Below, one piece after another: positions 22,405 to 34,170 of a stretch of DNA of 64,000 nt. The DNA is from Capsicum annuum (lineage: Eukaryota > Streptophyta > Magnoliopsida > Solanales > Solanaceae). The stretch covers positions 47,469,423-47,533,422 of the forward strand of contig NC_061121.1 in NCBI RefSeq assembly GCF_002878395.1. The letters run 5' to 3'. The notes under the pieces were generated by a model. It did no database searches. It saw only the letters and a program-made list of their open reading frames with translations, and was not told the origin of the DNA. A program made the translations under genes and the position numbers. Numbering within the stretch: position 1 is the first letter of the stretch; each line of letters opens with the position of its first letter.

Positions 22405-23662
22405 ATGACAATTAAGAAGCCTGTCACTGATGAGGAAGCTGAAGAATTCTTAAAGAAAATAAAATTTCCAGAATATTCTATTGTGGAACAGTTAAAGAAG
22501 ATACTAGCACAGATTTCTTTGTTGTCTTTATTGATACATTCAGAGGAACACAGCAAGGCTATAATGAAGATTCTTAACGAAGCATGTGTTCCCAATGAGA
22601 TTAGAGTGAATCAGCTGAAAAAATTTGTTAGAAGAATCCTTGAAGCAAATAAAATTACTTTCTTAGACGATGAATTGACTATGGAAGGTACTGAGCATAA
22701 CAAAGGTCTGTATATTTCTGTGAAATATGAGAATTTCGTCCTCACTCGAGTGTTAATTGATGGAGGAGTAGGCGCTAAAATTTGTCCTATGTCAACTTTG
22801 CAAAATTTGAATGTTAATGTGGAGAGAATTCAACCTAACAATGTATGCGTTAAGGGTTTTGACGGATCAAAAACTGATGTCCTTGGTGAAATAGAACTCA
22901 TATTGACAATCAGGCTTGTGGATTTTTCTATGGATTTCCAAGTGTTGAACATTGATGCTTCATATAATATATTATTGGGAAGGCCATGGATTCATAGGGA
23001 TAAAGCAGTCGCATCAACGTTGCATCAAATGGTCAAATTCGAATGTGACAGACAAGAGATAGTTGTTCATGGTGAAGGAGACTTATCCATGTATAAACAC
23101 TACTCTGTTTCTTCCATCGAAAAAGATACTGTCAATGTGTTAATTCATCAAGCTTCTGAGGTAGTGGCTGTTGAGCATATCCTCGAGGGGAATCTCATCG
23201 CAAAACCACAATTGTCCTCTACATCTGTTATGGTAGTGAATGAAATGTTGAAGCATGGTTTCGAACCAGGAAAAGGTCTAGGGATGTTTGTTCAAGGCAT
23301 AGTTCATTCGGTAAACCTCTATGAGAACTTTGGTACTTTTGGTTTGGGATATGAGCCTACTGCTGAAGATATAAAGAAGGCTAAAAGAATAAGAAAGAGT
23401 CATGGTCACTTACCAAGCCAATACTGCCACTTCACGAGTCTTTTATCAAATTCAGTGATGTCGGATCCTCCAAGTTACCTGCTGCAGAATCAATGAATGA
23501 TGATGGTACAGAGTTGAGTGAAATTTTTTAGAATATGTTTATTGAAGATGATATGGTTGAAATCGGGAAAGGTACCGGCAATGCAGATATGCAGTTTGTC
23601 GGCCCTGATGTCCAGCTTAATAATTGGGAGGCCACTTTTCTCCCTACTATGAAAGAGTCTTG
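22405..23662 (+). pseudogene. Element A protease with G-patch-like tail (end of gag-pro exon)
   Basis: An open stretch of 363 codons from 22405. The aspartic protease core has VLIDGGVGAKICP (Asp at residue 119) and YNILLGRPWIH (residues 188-197). LGRPW-type flaps are standard for Ty3/gypsy proteases; the active site is the DGG variant typical of this lineage. A glycine-rich MLKHGFEPGKGLG (281-293) resembles a G-patch. A frameshift near 23430 moves the frame, which then continues through NADMQFVGPDVQLNNWEATF to the intron donor at 23662. One extra stop (about 23527) interrupts it. Protease would cleave Gag and Pol. Confidence 0.8.
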
Positions 23663-23858
23663 GTAGTTTATTTGTTTTTCTTACAATCTTAGTAGCTTGT
23701 TTTTCTTTCTGTAATTTAAATAATTTTAGGATTGTAATTCAGACCTTTACCTTGGTATTTTAGGTTAAAACTCTTTCTAGCTTTGTTTTTAATAAAGTGC
23801 AGTCTCCTTTTATTTTATTTTGGGTCTGATGTTTATTTTTTATTCTTCTATCATACAG
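23663..23858 (+). other. Intron between gag-pro and pol of element A (196 bp)
   Basis: The donor is TTG|GTAGTTTATTTG and the acceptor CTATCATACAG|TTCTTTC, with a T-rich, AT-rich interior typical of plant introns. Joining the flanks leaves two bases of a codon on the left and one on the right, giving codons for ESCSFYADSNDMTCMK in one frame and removing all intron stops. Ogre elements are known to have a spliced intron between protease and RT. Element C keeps a similar segment (55183-55363), element E a relic. Confidence 0.75.
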
Positions 23859-25565
23859 TTCTTTCTATGCCGATTCTAATGATATGACATGCATGAAGAA
23901 TTGTCAACCAGATTTAAAAACCCAATCTAATTATGAAATAATGAATAAAGAAGTTGAATACGATGAAGGAGAAGCATTTGAGAATATAAGTAAAGATTTC
24001 AAACAGTTTGAGAATAAGACAAATCTCAATTTGGAAGAAACTGAGGCGATCAATTTAGGAGATCATAAAAATATTAGGGAGACTAAGATAAGTGTACATG
24101 TTCAACCACAACAAAAGAAACCTATAATTGAAGCTTTGCATGAGTATAAAGACATTTTCGCATGGTCTTATGATGATATGCCCGGTTTGAGCACTAATTT
24201 GGTAGTTCATACGTTACCAATTGATCTTGTTTTTCCTCCTGTTAAGCAAAAACTAAGAAAGCTCAAAACTAACATAAGTGTAAAGATAAAAAAGGAAATC
24301 ATGAAGCAACTTGAGGCTAAAGTCATTCGAGTGGCCCAATATCCTACTTGGTTAACAAATATTATCCCTGTTCCAAAGAAGGATGGCAAAGTTTGGATGT
24401 GTGTTGATTATCGTGATCTAAATAAAGCAAGTCCGAAAGATAATTTTCCACTTTCTAATATCCATAATTTGTTGGATAATTATGTTAAACATGATCTGGC
24501 TTCTTTTGTGGATTGTTATACGGGGTATCACCAGATCATTATGGATCTAGAAGATGCAGAAAAAATATCATTTATTACTCTATGGGGGACATATTATTAT
24601 CGAGTCATGCCTTTCGGACTAAAGAATGTTGGGGCAACTTATATGAGGGCAATGACCACAATGTTTCATGACATAATGCACAAAGAGATTGAAGTTTATA
24701 TGGACGACGTGATCATTAAGTCAAGAGAGCAATCTGATCATGTCAAAGATTTGAGAAAATTCTTTGAAAGGCTTCAGAGGTATGATCTCAAACTTAACCC
24801 AGCAAAATGTGTATTTGGAGTTCCATCAGAAAAACTCTTGGGTTTTATAGTAAGTCGACGTGGCATTGAGTTAGATCCTTCAAAAATAAAAGCTATTCAA
24901 GATCTGCCTCCACTAAAAAATAAAACAGAAGTGATGAGCTTACTTGGAAGGTTAAATTATATCAGTAGATTCATTTCTCAGCTTACGACAACCTGCGAGC
25001 CAATATTCAAGTTATTGAAGAAGAATGTTAAAGTTGAATGGACTGAAGAATATCAAGAGGCATTTGACAGAATTAAGAGACACTTATCGAATCCGCCTAT
25101 TTTGGTTCCTCCAGAGCCAGGCAAACCCTTGATATTATACATGTCTTTTTAGATAATTCTTTTGGCTGTGTATTGGGTCAACATGATGTCACGGGCAGAA
25201 AAGAACAAGCCATCTACTACCTCAGTAAAAAGTTTACCACTTATGAGGCTAAGTATACTCTTCTTGAGAAGACGTGCTGCACCTTAACTTGGGTAGCCCA
25301 AAAGCTGAAACATTACTAGTCATCTTATACTACTTACCTCATCTCTCTTATGGATCCTTTAAAGTACATTTTTCAGAAGCTTATGCCCACAGGCAGACTC
25401 GCGAAATGGCAGATGTTGCTCACAGAGTTTGATATTGTTTATATGACACAAACTGCAATGAAAGCTCAAGCCTTGGCGGATCATTTGGCTAAAAATCCTA
25501 TTGATGAGGAGTATGAGCCATTGAAGACTTATTTTCCAGATGAAGAGGTATTGTATGTTGACATT
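23859..25565 (+). pseudogene. pol: Element A reverse transcriptase and RNase H, 3' truncated
   Basis: From the acceptor the frame is open through 25152. An acidic leader (DIFAWSYDDMPGLS at about residues 90-103 from the ATG at 23884) precedes RT motifs MCVDYRDLNKASPKDNFPL (172-190), FVDCYTGYHQIIMD, VMPFGLKNVGATY (241-253) and the catalytic VYMDDVIIKS (YMDD at 272-275). The thumb has LNPAKCVFGV and LGFIVSRRGIELDPSKI. After a TAG at 25150 the RNase H part continues (FGCVLGQHDVTGRKEQAIYY, then YTLLEKTCC, MDPLKYIF, ALADHLAKNP). It is lost after PDEEVLYVDI. The catalytic residues of RT are intact, but there is no aRNase H or integrase. Confidence 0.85.
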
Positions 25566-25618
25566 ACGCACGCAAGAGGGTGCAAAATAAAATGATCAAA
25601 ATTTTAAGGGGACTTACA

Positions 25619-27793
25619 TTAAACGACCTAGCTGAGAAGGTGAGATATCGCTTACATGACTTTTACATCGCATATGCGACCATACTTAAGAAACAATAGG
25701 GTCACTAATATGAAGCCTGCCGACAGGAGAAGTATCACATAAGCGACACTTGGTCACTTAAGCGATAGTCGCTTAAGCGACCCTATGGTCGCGTAAGTGA
25801 TGCCTGGATTATTTAAATACTCTTTTTTTGCGATTCTTCACCAGTTTTGAGAGTTAGCTTGGAGTTTGAGTTTTTTAGCATTTTATTACACTTTTAAGCT
25901 TGGGTAAGCTCAAAAACTCCTATTTCAATTACTGTCTTCGATTCTTGTCATTCAAATATTTTTAGATTTTTATCATTCAAGTATTGTTTAAACTTAGAGA
26001 GTGAAAATTAGGGATTTTGGCTCGAAAATCTTAAGAATAGTATTCTTTGATTTAAGACCCAATTTCAACTCATTTTCACTTTAATTTTCTTTTATGAGTT
26101 CCTTTAATCTTGGAAAAAATATTTTTGGACCAAAATTCTGATTTTACCCTTCTTTTTTGAAAATCCATTTCGAGGGTCCATTTTGATCCTAATTCAAAAA
26201 TGGGAAATATGGATGTCTCTGGCTTTCTTTTGACGCGCAGATTCTATATTTGTATGTTTTAGTTGCTTCAGAGTCCGTTGGTGAGGGGAAAGATCCAAAT
26301 TGGAGGCTTTTGGGACCAATTTTTTGCATTTGAGGTAGGTTATGGCTTAACTTTCTTCAGAATGGGTTGGGTAGTTAATAATGATATAAAAGCATGCTTT
26401 GGGTGTTAGGGTTGATCATAAAAAATGTGTTAGGTGATTTATGTGCCCGTGTGGGAACCTACGTGGATAGTATTTGGTGGTTTTGAGACATTATTTGCTA
26501 TGTGAGACCGTGTGGGGTCTTATATGATGTTGTAGCCTGGTATTGATATATGTATGTTTGGTTTTACTCTTTTGGTGGGAAAAAATCTTAAATTTTGGGA
26601 TTTATATGGTACCTATGGCATTATCTTGCATGTTTTACTTGATGATTTTCTGGATTATATCGGTCCATGGATGGTTGGTTGATTTGAGTAGATATTTGGC
26701 TTAATTGGTTGGTATATAGGATATTCTCATATTGGTTGGTTATGAACATTACATCCTTATATCATATTAATTTATGAAACATTGGTACCACCATGAAAGT
26801 ACTGGATATACTGGCTTTTTCTTACAGAGAATGTGATATCTTTAAAACCCTCTACTGATGTACATGTCATAGAGGAGATATGGATACTGATTGTATATAG
26901 GTTGATGAACCCCATATGGATCCTACTTGGGAGAGGATCTTAGTAGGTGTGGGTTGACGAACTCCCCTGGATCCTACATGGGAGTAGAGCTTGGTAGGTG
27001 TATATGGAGGTAGTACGATGACATCGTGCATCATCATCATCACCATTATCATCTTCATTGCACTTCATATATTGTGTTTATGCTATGACTGTATTTCTTT
27101 CTTTGACTTGATATCTGCTCATTTGTTCTATCTCTCTATACTTGTAGTTGATGTACATGTATGTTCATTGTTGTTTTCTCTACTTGTAATTGTTATATAT
27201 GTGTATATTAGAATTGTTAGTGGGGACGGTGTGGACTATCGTTTGGGATATTTTCTGATTGCAGGTGACTTACCCATAGTTTATATTTATATGCTTTATT
27301 TTCAACTTTACTAAGTCGGCCTATGATACCTACTGAGTAAAAGTGGACCGTACTCATCCCTACTGTGCCCTTTCGATGCAGATCCAGGTATAAGTGTGCC
27401 TCACGACAGTTGATTCAGGCGATACTTGGAGCCCATTCGAGGTAGCGATTGATCTATGCATCTGGAGTTGACTTCTACCTTTTTTTATCTACACTATGTC
27501 TTACTTGTATTCAGAGACAGAGTTTTGTTCCTGTTTGAATATCTTATGTATTTTCAACCTCAAGTTGTACTACCTAGTTCTTATACTGTGACACCAGGTC
27601 TTGGATATTCTTATGACATTTTTGGTTATGTATTTCTGCTATTAGTATATTGTGTGGTTTGGTTTCACTCTAGATGCCTTATCTTAGATTTGGGTATTAT
27701 CTCTTTCATTTCTTAGCAGTTTGGGTGATAGGCTTACTTGTAAGGCTTGTCGCGACAAGTGTCATTGTGGTCCTTGATTTTTGGGTTGTGATA
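25619..27793 (+). mobile_element. Tekay/Del-like LTR (solo or remnant), about 2.2 kb
   Basis: The start TTAAACGACCTAGCTGAGAA fits a decayed TGTAACGACCCAGCCGAG-type LTR start, and the end GGGTTGTGATA a decayed GGGTCGTGACA. A CGCTTAAGCGAC palindrome cluster lies at 25740-25800, and a phrase CTTCTTTTTTGAAAATCC followed by GAGGTAGGTTATG-like words is shared with the LTR at 31051-32736, showing the two belong to one family. A two-copy direct repeat (GGATCCTAC..TGGGAG) lies at about 26899-27000. No PBS or coding sequence follows on either side. Clade by appearance only. Confidence 0.6.
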
Positions 27794-28205
27794 TTTTTTT
27801 AGCAAACGACTTGATGAAATATTTTGCAGATCCAAATTAAATCTAAAGACATTAAAATGAAGAGATATCACGATTGGTACACAAGGAGACCTCTTAACTC
27901 AATCATTCAGAGAAATATTTGGTGGACCTAATCTGTTGTATTTGATCGCTAAGTGTCATTTTTCATGAGATCTGCACTGATGCAGATCCATGAACGAGGG
28001 ATGGTTATATTTGTTTGTGTATTCACTGATGTAGATCCATTTTTCATGAGCTATGCACTAATAAATATTTAGTGGCTTAATCTTGTTAGAAAACTTTTAT
28101 CCACAGAACTTGGGTGAGGGGTAGATTTGTTTGTGCCTTCTTTATGATTCGGGTTAGATTAGCGTGGGTTTTATTTTTAAAAAGTATTTAACATTGATTT
28201 GGGCT
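27794..28205. other. Non-coding interval
   Basis: About 400 bp of AT-rich sequence with two CACTGATG(C/T)AGATCCAT words near 27975 and 28025. Nothing else is recognised. Confidence 0.4.
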
Positions 28206-28239
28206 TTTCAATTAAAGGAGGGTATATGTGAAAAGTTTC

Positions 28240-28446
28240 TTGATAACGAGGGTAAATTTGACCCCAAAGTATGACATCAAGGGTAAATTTAGCCTGAAAG
28301 TATGACGAAGGATATATTTAGTCAATTTTTCAAAGTAGAGGGTAAATTTGGCCCCATAGTATGACAATGAGGGTAAATTTCGCCCCAAAGTATGATGAAA
28401 GCTATACTTAATCATTTTTTCAAAGTAGAGGGTTAAATTTGACCCG
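28240..28446. repeat. Tandem GGGTAAATTTGACCCC repeats
   Basis: Five variants of GGGTAAATTTGACCCCAAAGTATGA are present, arranged as a 2-copy repeat of about 92 bp that includes CAATTTTTCAAAGTAGAG. Similar GGGTAAATTT..CCCAAAGTATGACGAAGG strings are common in plant DNA transposon ends and satellites, but I cannot see terminal inverted repeats to assign a class. Confidence 0.6.
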
Positions 28447-28706
28447 TTTTCTTTAAAAATGACATAAATTGCATAATTTCTAATAAATATTATTTTACAA
28501 AAATACTTTCATAGATATGGTGGAAAAGATGTGGAAAAAAATTGAGGGATAATTGTTTCTTTAATCATATTAATGCATGCATTAGAATTCATTGCATTAC
28601 GTACTAATACGATGAATTTTGAGTTATTAATAATACACACATCAATACACAATAGCGTGTATAACTAATGCAAGCATTAGTTACGCATATAGGCTAAAAA
28701 AACATA

Positions 28707-28969
28707 CTCCTTTGTTCCATTTTATGTGTCGCTATTTGATCAGATAAGGAGTTTAAGAAATAAATCATGACTTTTTAAAGTTTACAAAATTATTCCTCTT
28801 AAAGTTACTTTAATGTTTACTTTTTAGTTGTCTTTTTCTTATTAAGTGGGACCCAGTAAAGATAAAATGGGAATGATGTCATTAAATAATTGTCAAATAA
28901 GGAAAGATGACATTCTTTTTTAAACGGGTCAAAAAGGAAATGATGCTACATAAAATGAAACGGAGAAAG
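28707..28969. mobile_element. Stowaway/mariner-like MITE, about 263 bp
   Basis: The left end CTCCTTTGTTCCATTTTATG and right end ACATAAAATGAAACGGAGAAAG form imperfect inverted repeats, flanked by TA on both sides (28705-28706 and 28970-28971). The size, TA target duplication and CTCC(C/T)T(C/T)(C/T)GTTCCATTTTATG termini fit Stowaway-type MITEs. There is no coding capacity. Confidence 0.75.
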
Positions 28970-28971
28970 TA

Positions 28972-30219
28972 CCAAACAAGATATTAACAATACACAAAAT
29001 TAATACAGATATTATTCTTCTTAATACACTCTACGAATCTATCCCTTAGTGTTACTATCAGCATGTACGGAGGTCATTATTAAAGTGGAAAGCTACAAGA
29101 AGGCAAATATAGCAGCATAGGAATTAGAGGGTCAATGGATGGAAACGCAAGTGAAGAATTATAGATATTATAAAGTTTCTATACTCAACAACAATTTACT
29201 ATGTATGGATAGAGAAAAACAATTAAGAGAAAGAAATACCGCAAGAGAGCTCGAGCAGGTTGAAGGAGATTGATGATGTACGTACAACTACATATTCGAA
29301 GACTTCATCAAAAAGAATGGCAGCAAGACTAGCAAAAGTTAAATAGTTATCCTGTTTAAGTTGCACTGTTAGCATTGTAATGTTAGTATGCATATTGAGG
29401 ACTAGTTTCAGAGGATACAAGAAGTAGCGGATACACAACTACTTATTTAGTTGGAATTAAATTTAATCTTAAAAGAAAAAAAAGGTTAGCTGAAAAAAAT
29501 TACTCCTAATTGTTTTGACAAAATATTTTTTAACATGAAATGAGGGGCCCTGCGTGCTCTATCTACTTTATTTCTAGTTGGCAGGAGGTCATTATTTTGC
29601 TTAAATTATCATGCATAACTTATCACCTTTTCATGTTCCGTTTTGCCCATTGTTTGTTCATTTAAGGATTGTTTAATAGACATATTAAATTATTTTATAT
29701 TATAATTTAAGATTATAATCTCTAAACTAATTTATTTTATATGAGAGATAAAATAAAATAATTCAAATTCAAATAAACTTATGTAATCTATCAAATTTGA
29801 TATAAATTTTGATTCAAATGTAATCTTAAGATGAGATATTTCACCTCATATCGCTTGTCAAACGAGCTCTTGTTGCATGACTACCTACACTTGTTTGTTT
29901 TGGTAAATAATTCAAAGTTCTAAGACAATCTTGTTTTAAAAAAAGCAATAAAAGTGATGTGTGAGAGTCCTCTGACTCGGAGCTCGTCGCCCTAGGGCTT
30001 TTGTGTTTTCAATAGCCACGTGGTTGTTTTGCACATTTACGTGTCTCTTAAAAAAATTATGTATTTCATTAAAATAATTTTATGAATGTATTTTAAAAAA
30101 TTTAAATTTGATAGCTAAAATTTATGTAGTTATTTTTAAAATAAATATAATATTAACAAAATAGTAAATTTATCTTATTTAAATAAGAAGATTTTGAAAT
30201 GACTAAAAAATCATATTAT
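28972..30219. other. Non-coding interval between two MITEs
   Basis: About 1.2 kb. A short frame near 29150-29340 reads IYYVWIEKN and DVRTTTYSKTSSKRMAARLA, with stops; this faintly resembles the C-terminal end of a LINE but is too short to call. The segment 29650-29870 is very AT-rich with weak ends. No gene is supported. Confidence 0.35.
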
Positions 30220-30808
30220 GAGCTCGTTGGATAGAATTAAAATCTGATCAAATTAACTTTTAATTTTTTTTCATCTTTTTAGGTGTTTGGTAAAATAAAA
30301 AGTACTTTAAAAAGCTAAAAAAATATTTTTTTTAAGAAAAAAAAAGTGAAAAGTTAGGTACTACCTATTTTTACTTTTTAAATTAAATTCTTTTAAGTTA
30401 GACTAAGACATTTACCTTTTTATTCCTTATATTTTTCTCCAATTCTAACAATACCTCGAATTTGTAGCCCTTAAATATATTATTTTTTCTTTCTTTTTCT
30501 CTTTGTCGCTTCTCTTTGTCTCTTTCTTTCAGTTTCCTCTTCATCTTTCTCCTTTATTTTTGGATTATTAGAATTAAAAATTATATATAATTCAACTTAT
30601 TTATGGAGTTATAACAGTTTTAACGATATTTAAGTCATTTTGACAACCAAAAAGTGTTTAACAACACTTGTTTATCAAAGACATCAACAACACTTTTTCA
30701 ATTTCAATGCTTATATCCAAACACTTATCTACTTAATTTATAAGCACTTATTTTTGCTTTTAAGCACAACAATTAAAAAACTATTTTTTAATCTATCCAA
30801 ACAGGCTC
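30220..30808. mobile_element. hAT-like non-autonomous element, about 590 bp
   Basis: The left end GAGCTCGTTGGATAGAATTA and right end CTATCCAAACAGGCTC (reverse complement GAGCCTGTTTGGATAG) form inverted repeats. The interior is AT-rich, with words such as AAAAGTACTTTAAAAAGC and CAAACACTTATCTACTT seen in plant MITEs that carry TTTGGATAG ends. No clear target-site duplication was found, so superfamily is tentative. Confidence 0.5.
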
Positions 30809-31050
30809 TAAATCGGTACAATTTAATTAGAAGTTATTTTAATGAAAACATATTTATCTCTTGGGAGTAGGTGGAATTTTTTTTAACTTTTGGAGGTTCT
30901 TTTTGGCCTATTATGTCTTGCGTAAAGTCTGAGGGTGAGATGTTGAATTCAAGTTTCATCACATTAAAAAGATAAAATATTGATTTGAGTTTTAATGCAT
31001 CATGATGATTAAAAGTTGGGTTTGAGTTCCATTGATTTATATAGAATTTA

Positions 31051-32736
31051 TGTAACGATCTAAAAATTTGATGAAATATGTAAAATTTGAGAACCTTATT
31101 TTAGACCTATGAGGATATCTTTTGATCCGTGCGATAGATAGCCAAACAGACTACGACAGCAGCTCCGAAATATTGATTTTAGGTTAAGTAGACCTTTGGT
31201 TCGGGTCTCGGTACACCCAAGCTCATTTTGACCTATTGATCAAAAAATTAAAAATATAGGTGTGGGAACCACATTTGGTCGAAACGACTTCGAATGGAAA
31301 ATACGATTTCACCAGCAGATCTGAAATGTCAATTTTAGGGTGGTCAGATGTTTGATGTGATTTTACGACTTTTAAATCTTATTTCGACCCTCAATTTGGA
31401 AAATGATGATTTCGGGTTTCAGAGGTCAACTTTGTGAAAACGATATTATTTTAAAAAAAATGATATCGCCATCGCGTTCGAAACATCTAATTTAGTGTGA
31501 TTGCATAATTCGTTTACATATATCAGACTCCGAACGAATCCCGGGAAACTCGTCGAAGTCCGTTTGGACTTAAAAAATCTGCAATAGTGCAGTTTTTCTG
31601 CTATAAATAGCAGTTTTTTTTTGTTTGGCATATTTTGCTCATTTTTCATCTTGCCTCTTGGGAGTTAAACCCTAAAATGGTGTGCGGACTTAAAAGTGAA
31701 GTTTGTGGGAGTTTGGAAAGTTAGATTAACACTTATTTCTTGGTTTTATTATAGATTTAAGGTAAGGATTCACTCTATTCTTAGTAATTTCTTGAATAAT
31801 TTCTCAAACCCCCAAAAATCTTAAAGCTTAATTTTAAACCCCAATTTCACTTCTTTTCACTTGAATAATATTTTTTATCTTATAATTACTAGTTTTTCAT
31901 CAATTTAATCTTCAAAGCAACTCTGATTCTTGTTTTTAATCCGGATTTCAAAGATTTTACCCGATAAAGCTTTAAAATGATTTTTTTCTTCAATCTGAAC
32001 CTCTTTTTTTACTCAATTTAATTCTATTTTTCAGCTTTAGATTGCTAAAAATATGGAAAACATTTCTTTGAAGTAAAGTTTCAATTTTTGCCCTTCTTTT
32101 TTGAAAATCCGTTTTGGGGGTCCGTTTTGACCCCAAACCAAAAGTAGTCAATATGGGTGTCATTGGTTTTGTTTTGATGCGTAGATTTCATGTTTGATGT
32201 TTTTAGTGGAGTTCGAGATTGTTCATGAAAATTAAGGTTGTGGGTTCAAAGTGTAGCGTATTGATTTCGGCTTTTGAGGTAGGTTATGACTTAACTCTTT
32301 CAAACTGGACTGGGTAGTAAATGATGGTAGAAAATGCATGTTAAGGATGAGAACTAATCATGAAAAATGACTATGTATGTATTTCGCTTGTGTGGGGCCC
32401 TATATGTGATGTAATTGTCGATATTGAAATATTATGTGATGTGTGTGACTGTGTGAGGTCCTATGTGATGTTGCTAACCTTGAATACATGTGAATAATTA
32501 TATTGTGTTGTTGAAATGTCTAATGTAGAACCATTGGTATAGTGATATATTCATACTTGTTGGTAAATGAGACATGTGGAAATTCATGGATGAAACGAAA
32601 ATCATGAGTGGATATTGGCCCACGTGGTTGTGAAAATGTATCATTGTGGTTGGTTATAAAAATGTATCATTGTGATTGATTGTGGAAATATATCATGTGG
32701 TTGATTGTGAAAATACTCATTGTGATTGGTTGTGAT
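31051..32736 (+). mobile_element. Tekay/Del-like LTR cut by element B
   Basis: It starts TGTAACGATCTAAAAATTTG, a slightly decayed TGTAACGACC start. It shares CTTCTTTTTTGAAAATCCG, TTTTGATGCG and GAGGTAGGTTATGACTTAAC phrases with the LTR at 25619-27793, at corresponding positions. It stops abruptly at 32736 where TGTTCACACCC of element B begins. The remaining part should lie beyond B, outside the window. A TATA box is at 31602-31609. Confidence 0.65.
31602..31609 (+). promoter_or_regulatory. TATA box in the Tekay/Del-like LTR
   Basis: TATAAATA in the context CTGCTATAAATAGCAG, which is itself a small palindrome. It lies about 550 bp into the LTR, a normal U3/R position. Confidence 0.45.
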
Positions 32737-34162
32737 TGTTCACACCCAATTTTGACTCACACTTTTTCCTTTAGTTGTTTTACCGATGCTCCTCGGCCCT
32801 AAATAATTTTCAAAAGTTAAATTAAAAAATAAGAGTCATTTTTTGTTTCTATTTCTACATTTTTTATGAGAATTTTATTTTCTATCATAATATAAAATAT
32901 TTTTATTAAATATAATTAAATATTTTAACGAATAAAAATATATATCTTTTGGTATTCACATTTACATTCTTTCTAATCTTTTATTTTAGGGCGATATTGC
33001 GACCATATGTATATATATATTCTTATTACATAAAATATATATTTTATAAGATGTACAAATACTTTCTCATATTCTTGTTTTTATATATTATATTCTTATT
33101 TTTCTACACGCACATATATATGCCTATAGTTTGTTAATATTAAATCACAAAAAAAAGAGTTATTAAATTGGACGCTTTAAGAATTATGTTTGTAATTTAT
33201 ATATGTTAAAACTAAAAAATAATTTTTAGGATATCAGGGAGCATTGATAAATTTAATTTCAGCAGAAAAAGAGCATTCGGACTAGCAATAATCCAATTTC
33301 ATTTTTATTTCATCCGAGCCCAGCTCTCATTTTATAAATTTTCAAACAAAAGTCCAAAAATTAGCCCAAAATTTAGTACAATTTTCATGTTCATTTCACT
33401 TTTTTCAATCTAGCCCGTTACTGCGATTTTAGCACAAATTTCAAAGTTTTCAACCTTAAATACATACACACATACATACATATATATATATATATATTTA
33501 TATTCATCTACTATTTTTTTTTTAATCCGTCCGATTAAATAACCGAACGGATAAAAAATAATTAATTTTGAATCAACTTTTGTCATATATCTATTTACAT
33601 ACACATACATATAGATATTTTTTATTTATTATTTATTTTATTAAGGTGTTATTTTTTTTAAAACTGTCCGATCTTTAATCGAACGGATCAAAATCAGTCA
33701 AATTTTAGGAGATCAGTGCATTAAATGCACAGCTCCCACACCTGTTAAAGAAAAAAAATGTGTTAACCCTTTCCCCAAGAAAACAACGTTACATCACCAT
33801 CCCATATTTCTCAAAACTACAACTATGACCGACTCCCCTCTCCTCCCTCTTCTCTCCACTTATCTCATCCATTCCTCAAATCAGAAAACCCCAAATCATC
33901 GTAGCCTGCGGCCATGGCAGACACGACTGCCACACTTGCCAAAAAATCTCCCCTTTTTCTAAACGTCCAGCTCGTGAATCTAAAGAAAATTGAAAGAATA
34001 GTCCCAAAATGATGCAACAATTTATTTTTCATTTTGAATCCACCATTAATGACCTAGAAGAGCTGAGGTACGAAGGGATTCATCAAAAATTCAAATTTCC
34101 TCCTTCTTTCCTTTTTTTTATTATAAGGTTTCAAATCTGGACTTCAAGTCCGAATTTGTGCC

Positions 34163-34170
34163 TATAAATA
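34163..34170 (+). promoter_or_regulatory. TATA box of the B 5' LTR
   Basis: TATAAATA in TTTGTGCCTATAAATATTGG, about 1.4 kb into the LTR and followed by a purine-rich stretch. The 3' LTR has the same site in two tandem copies (48225-48260). Confidence 0.55.

Larger units (their letters stand above)
13968..25565 (+). mobile_element. Element A: Ogre-type Ty3/gypsy retrotransposon, 3' truncated
   Basis: The order is 5' LTR (13968-16358), PBS, long leader, ORF1, motif-bearing spacer, gag, protease with G-patch-like tail, intron, RT and gypsy RNase H. The reading frame then dies near 25565 within the sequence that should lead into the second RNase H. No aRNase H, integrase, 3' UTR or 3' LTR follows; an unrelated LTR begins at 25619. 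The separate ORF1, spliced gag-pol layout and tRNA-Arg PBS identify the Ogre lineage. Scattered stops make it inactive. Confidence 0.85.

Noticed and set aside
29000..29440. Possible LINE C-terminal end or host exon (IYYVWIEKN on the plus strand; a 71-codon frame on the minus strand)
   Set aside because: Similarity is limited to a few residues with several stops, no poly-A tail or endonuclease/RT motif is nearby, and the minus-strand frame has no domain.
32949..33137. 62-codon Phe/Tyr-rich membrane-like frame, repeated at 47000-47188
   Set aside because: The two copies are simply the same LTR sequence; AT-rich DNA gives Phe/Ile/Tyr-rich translations.
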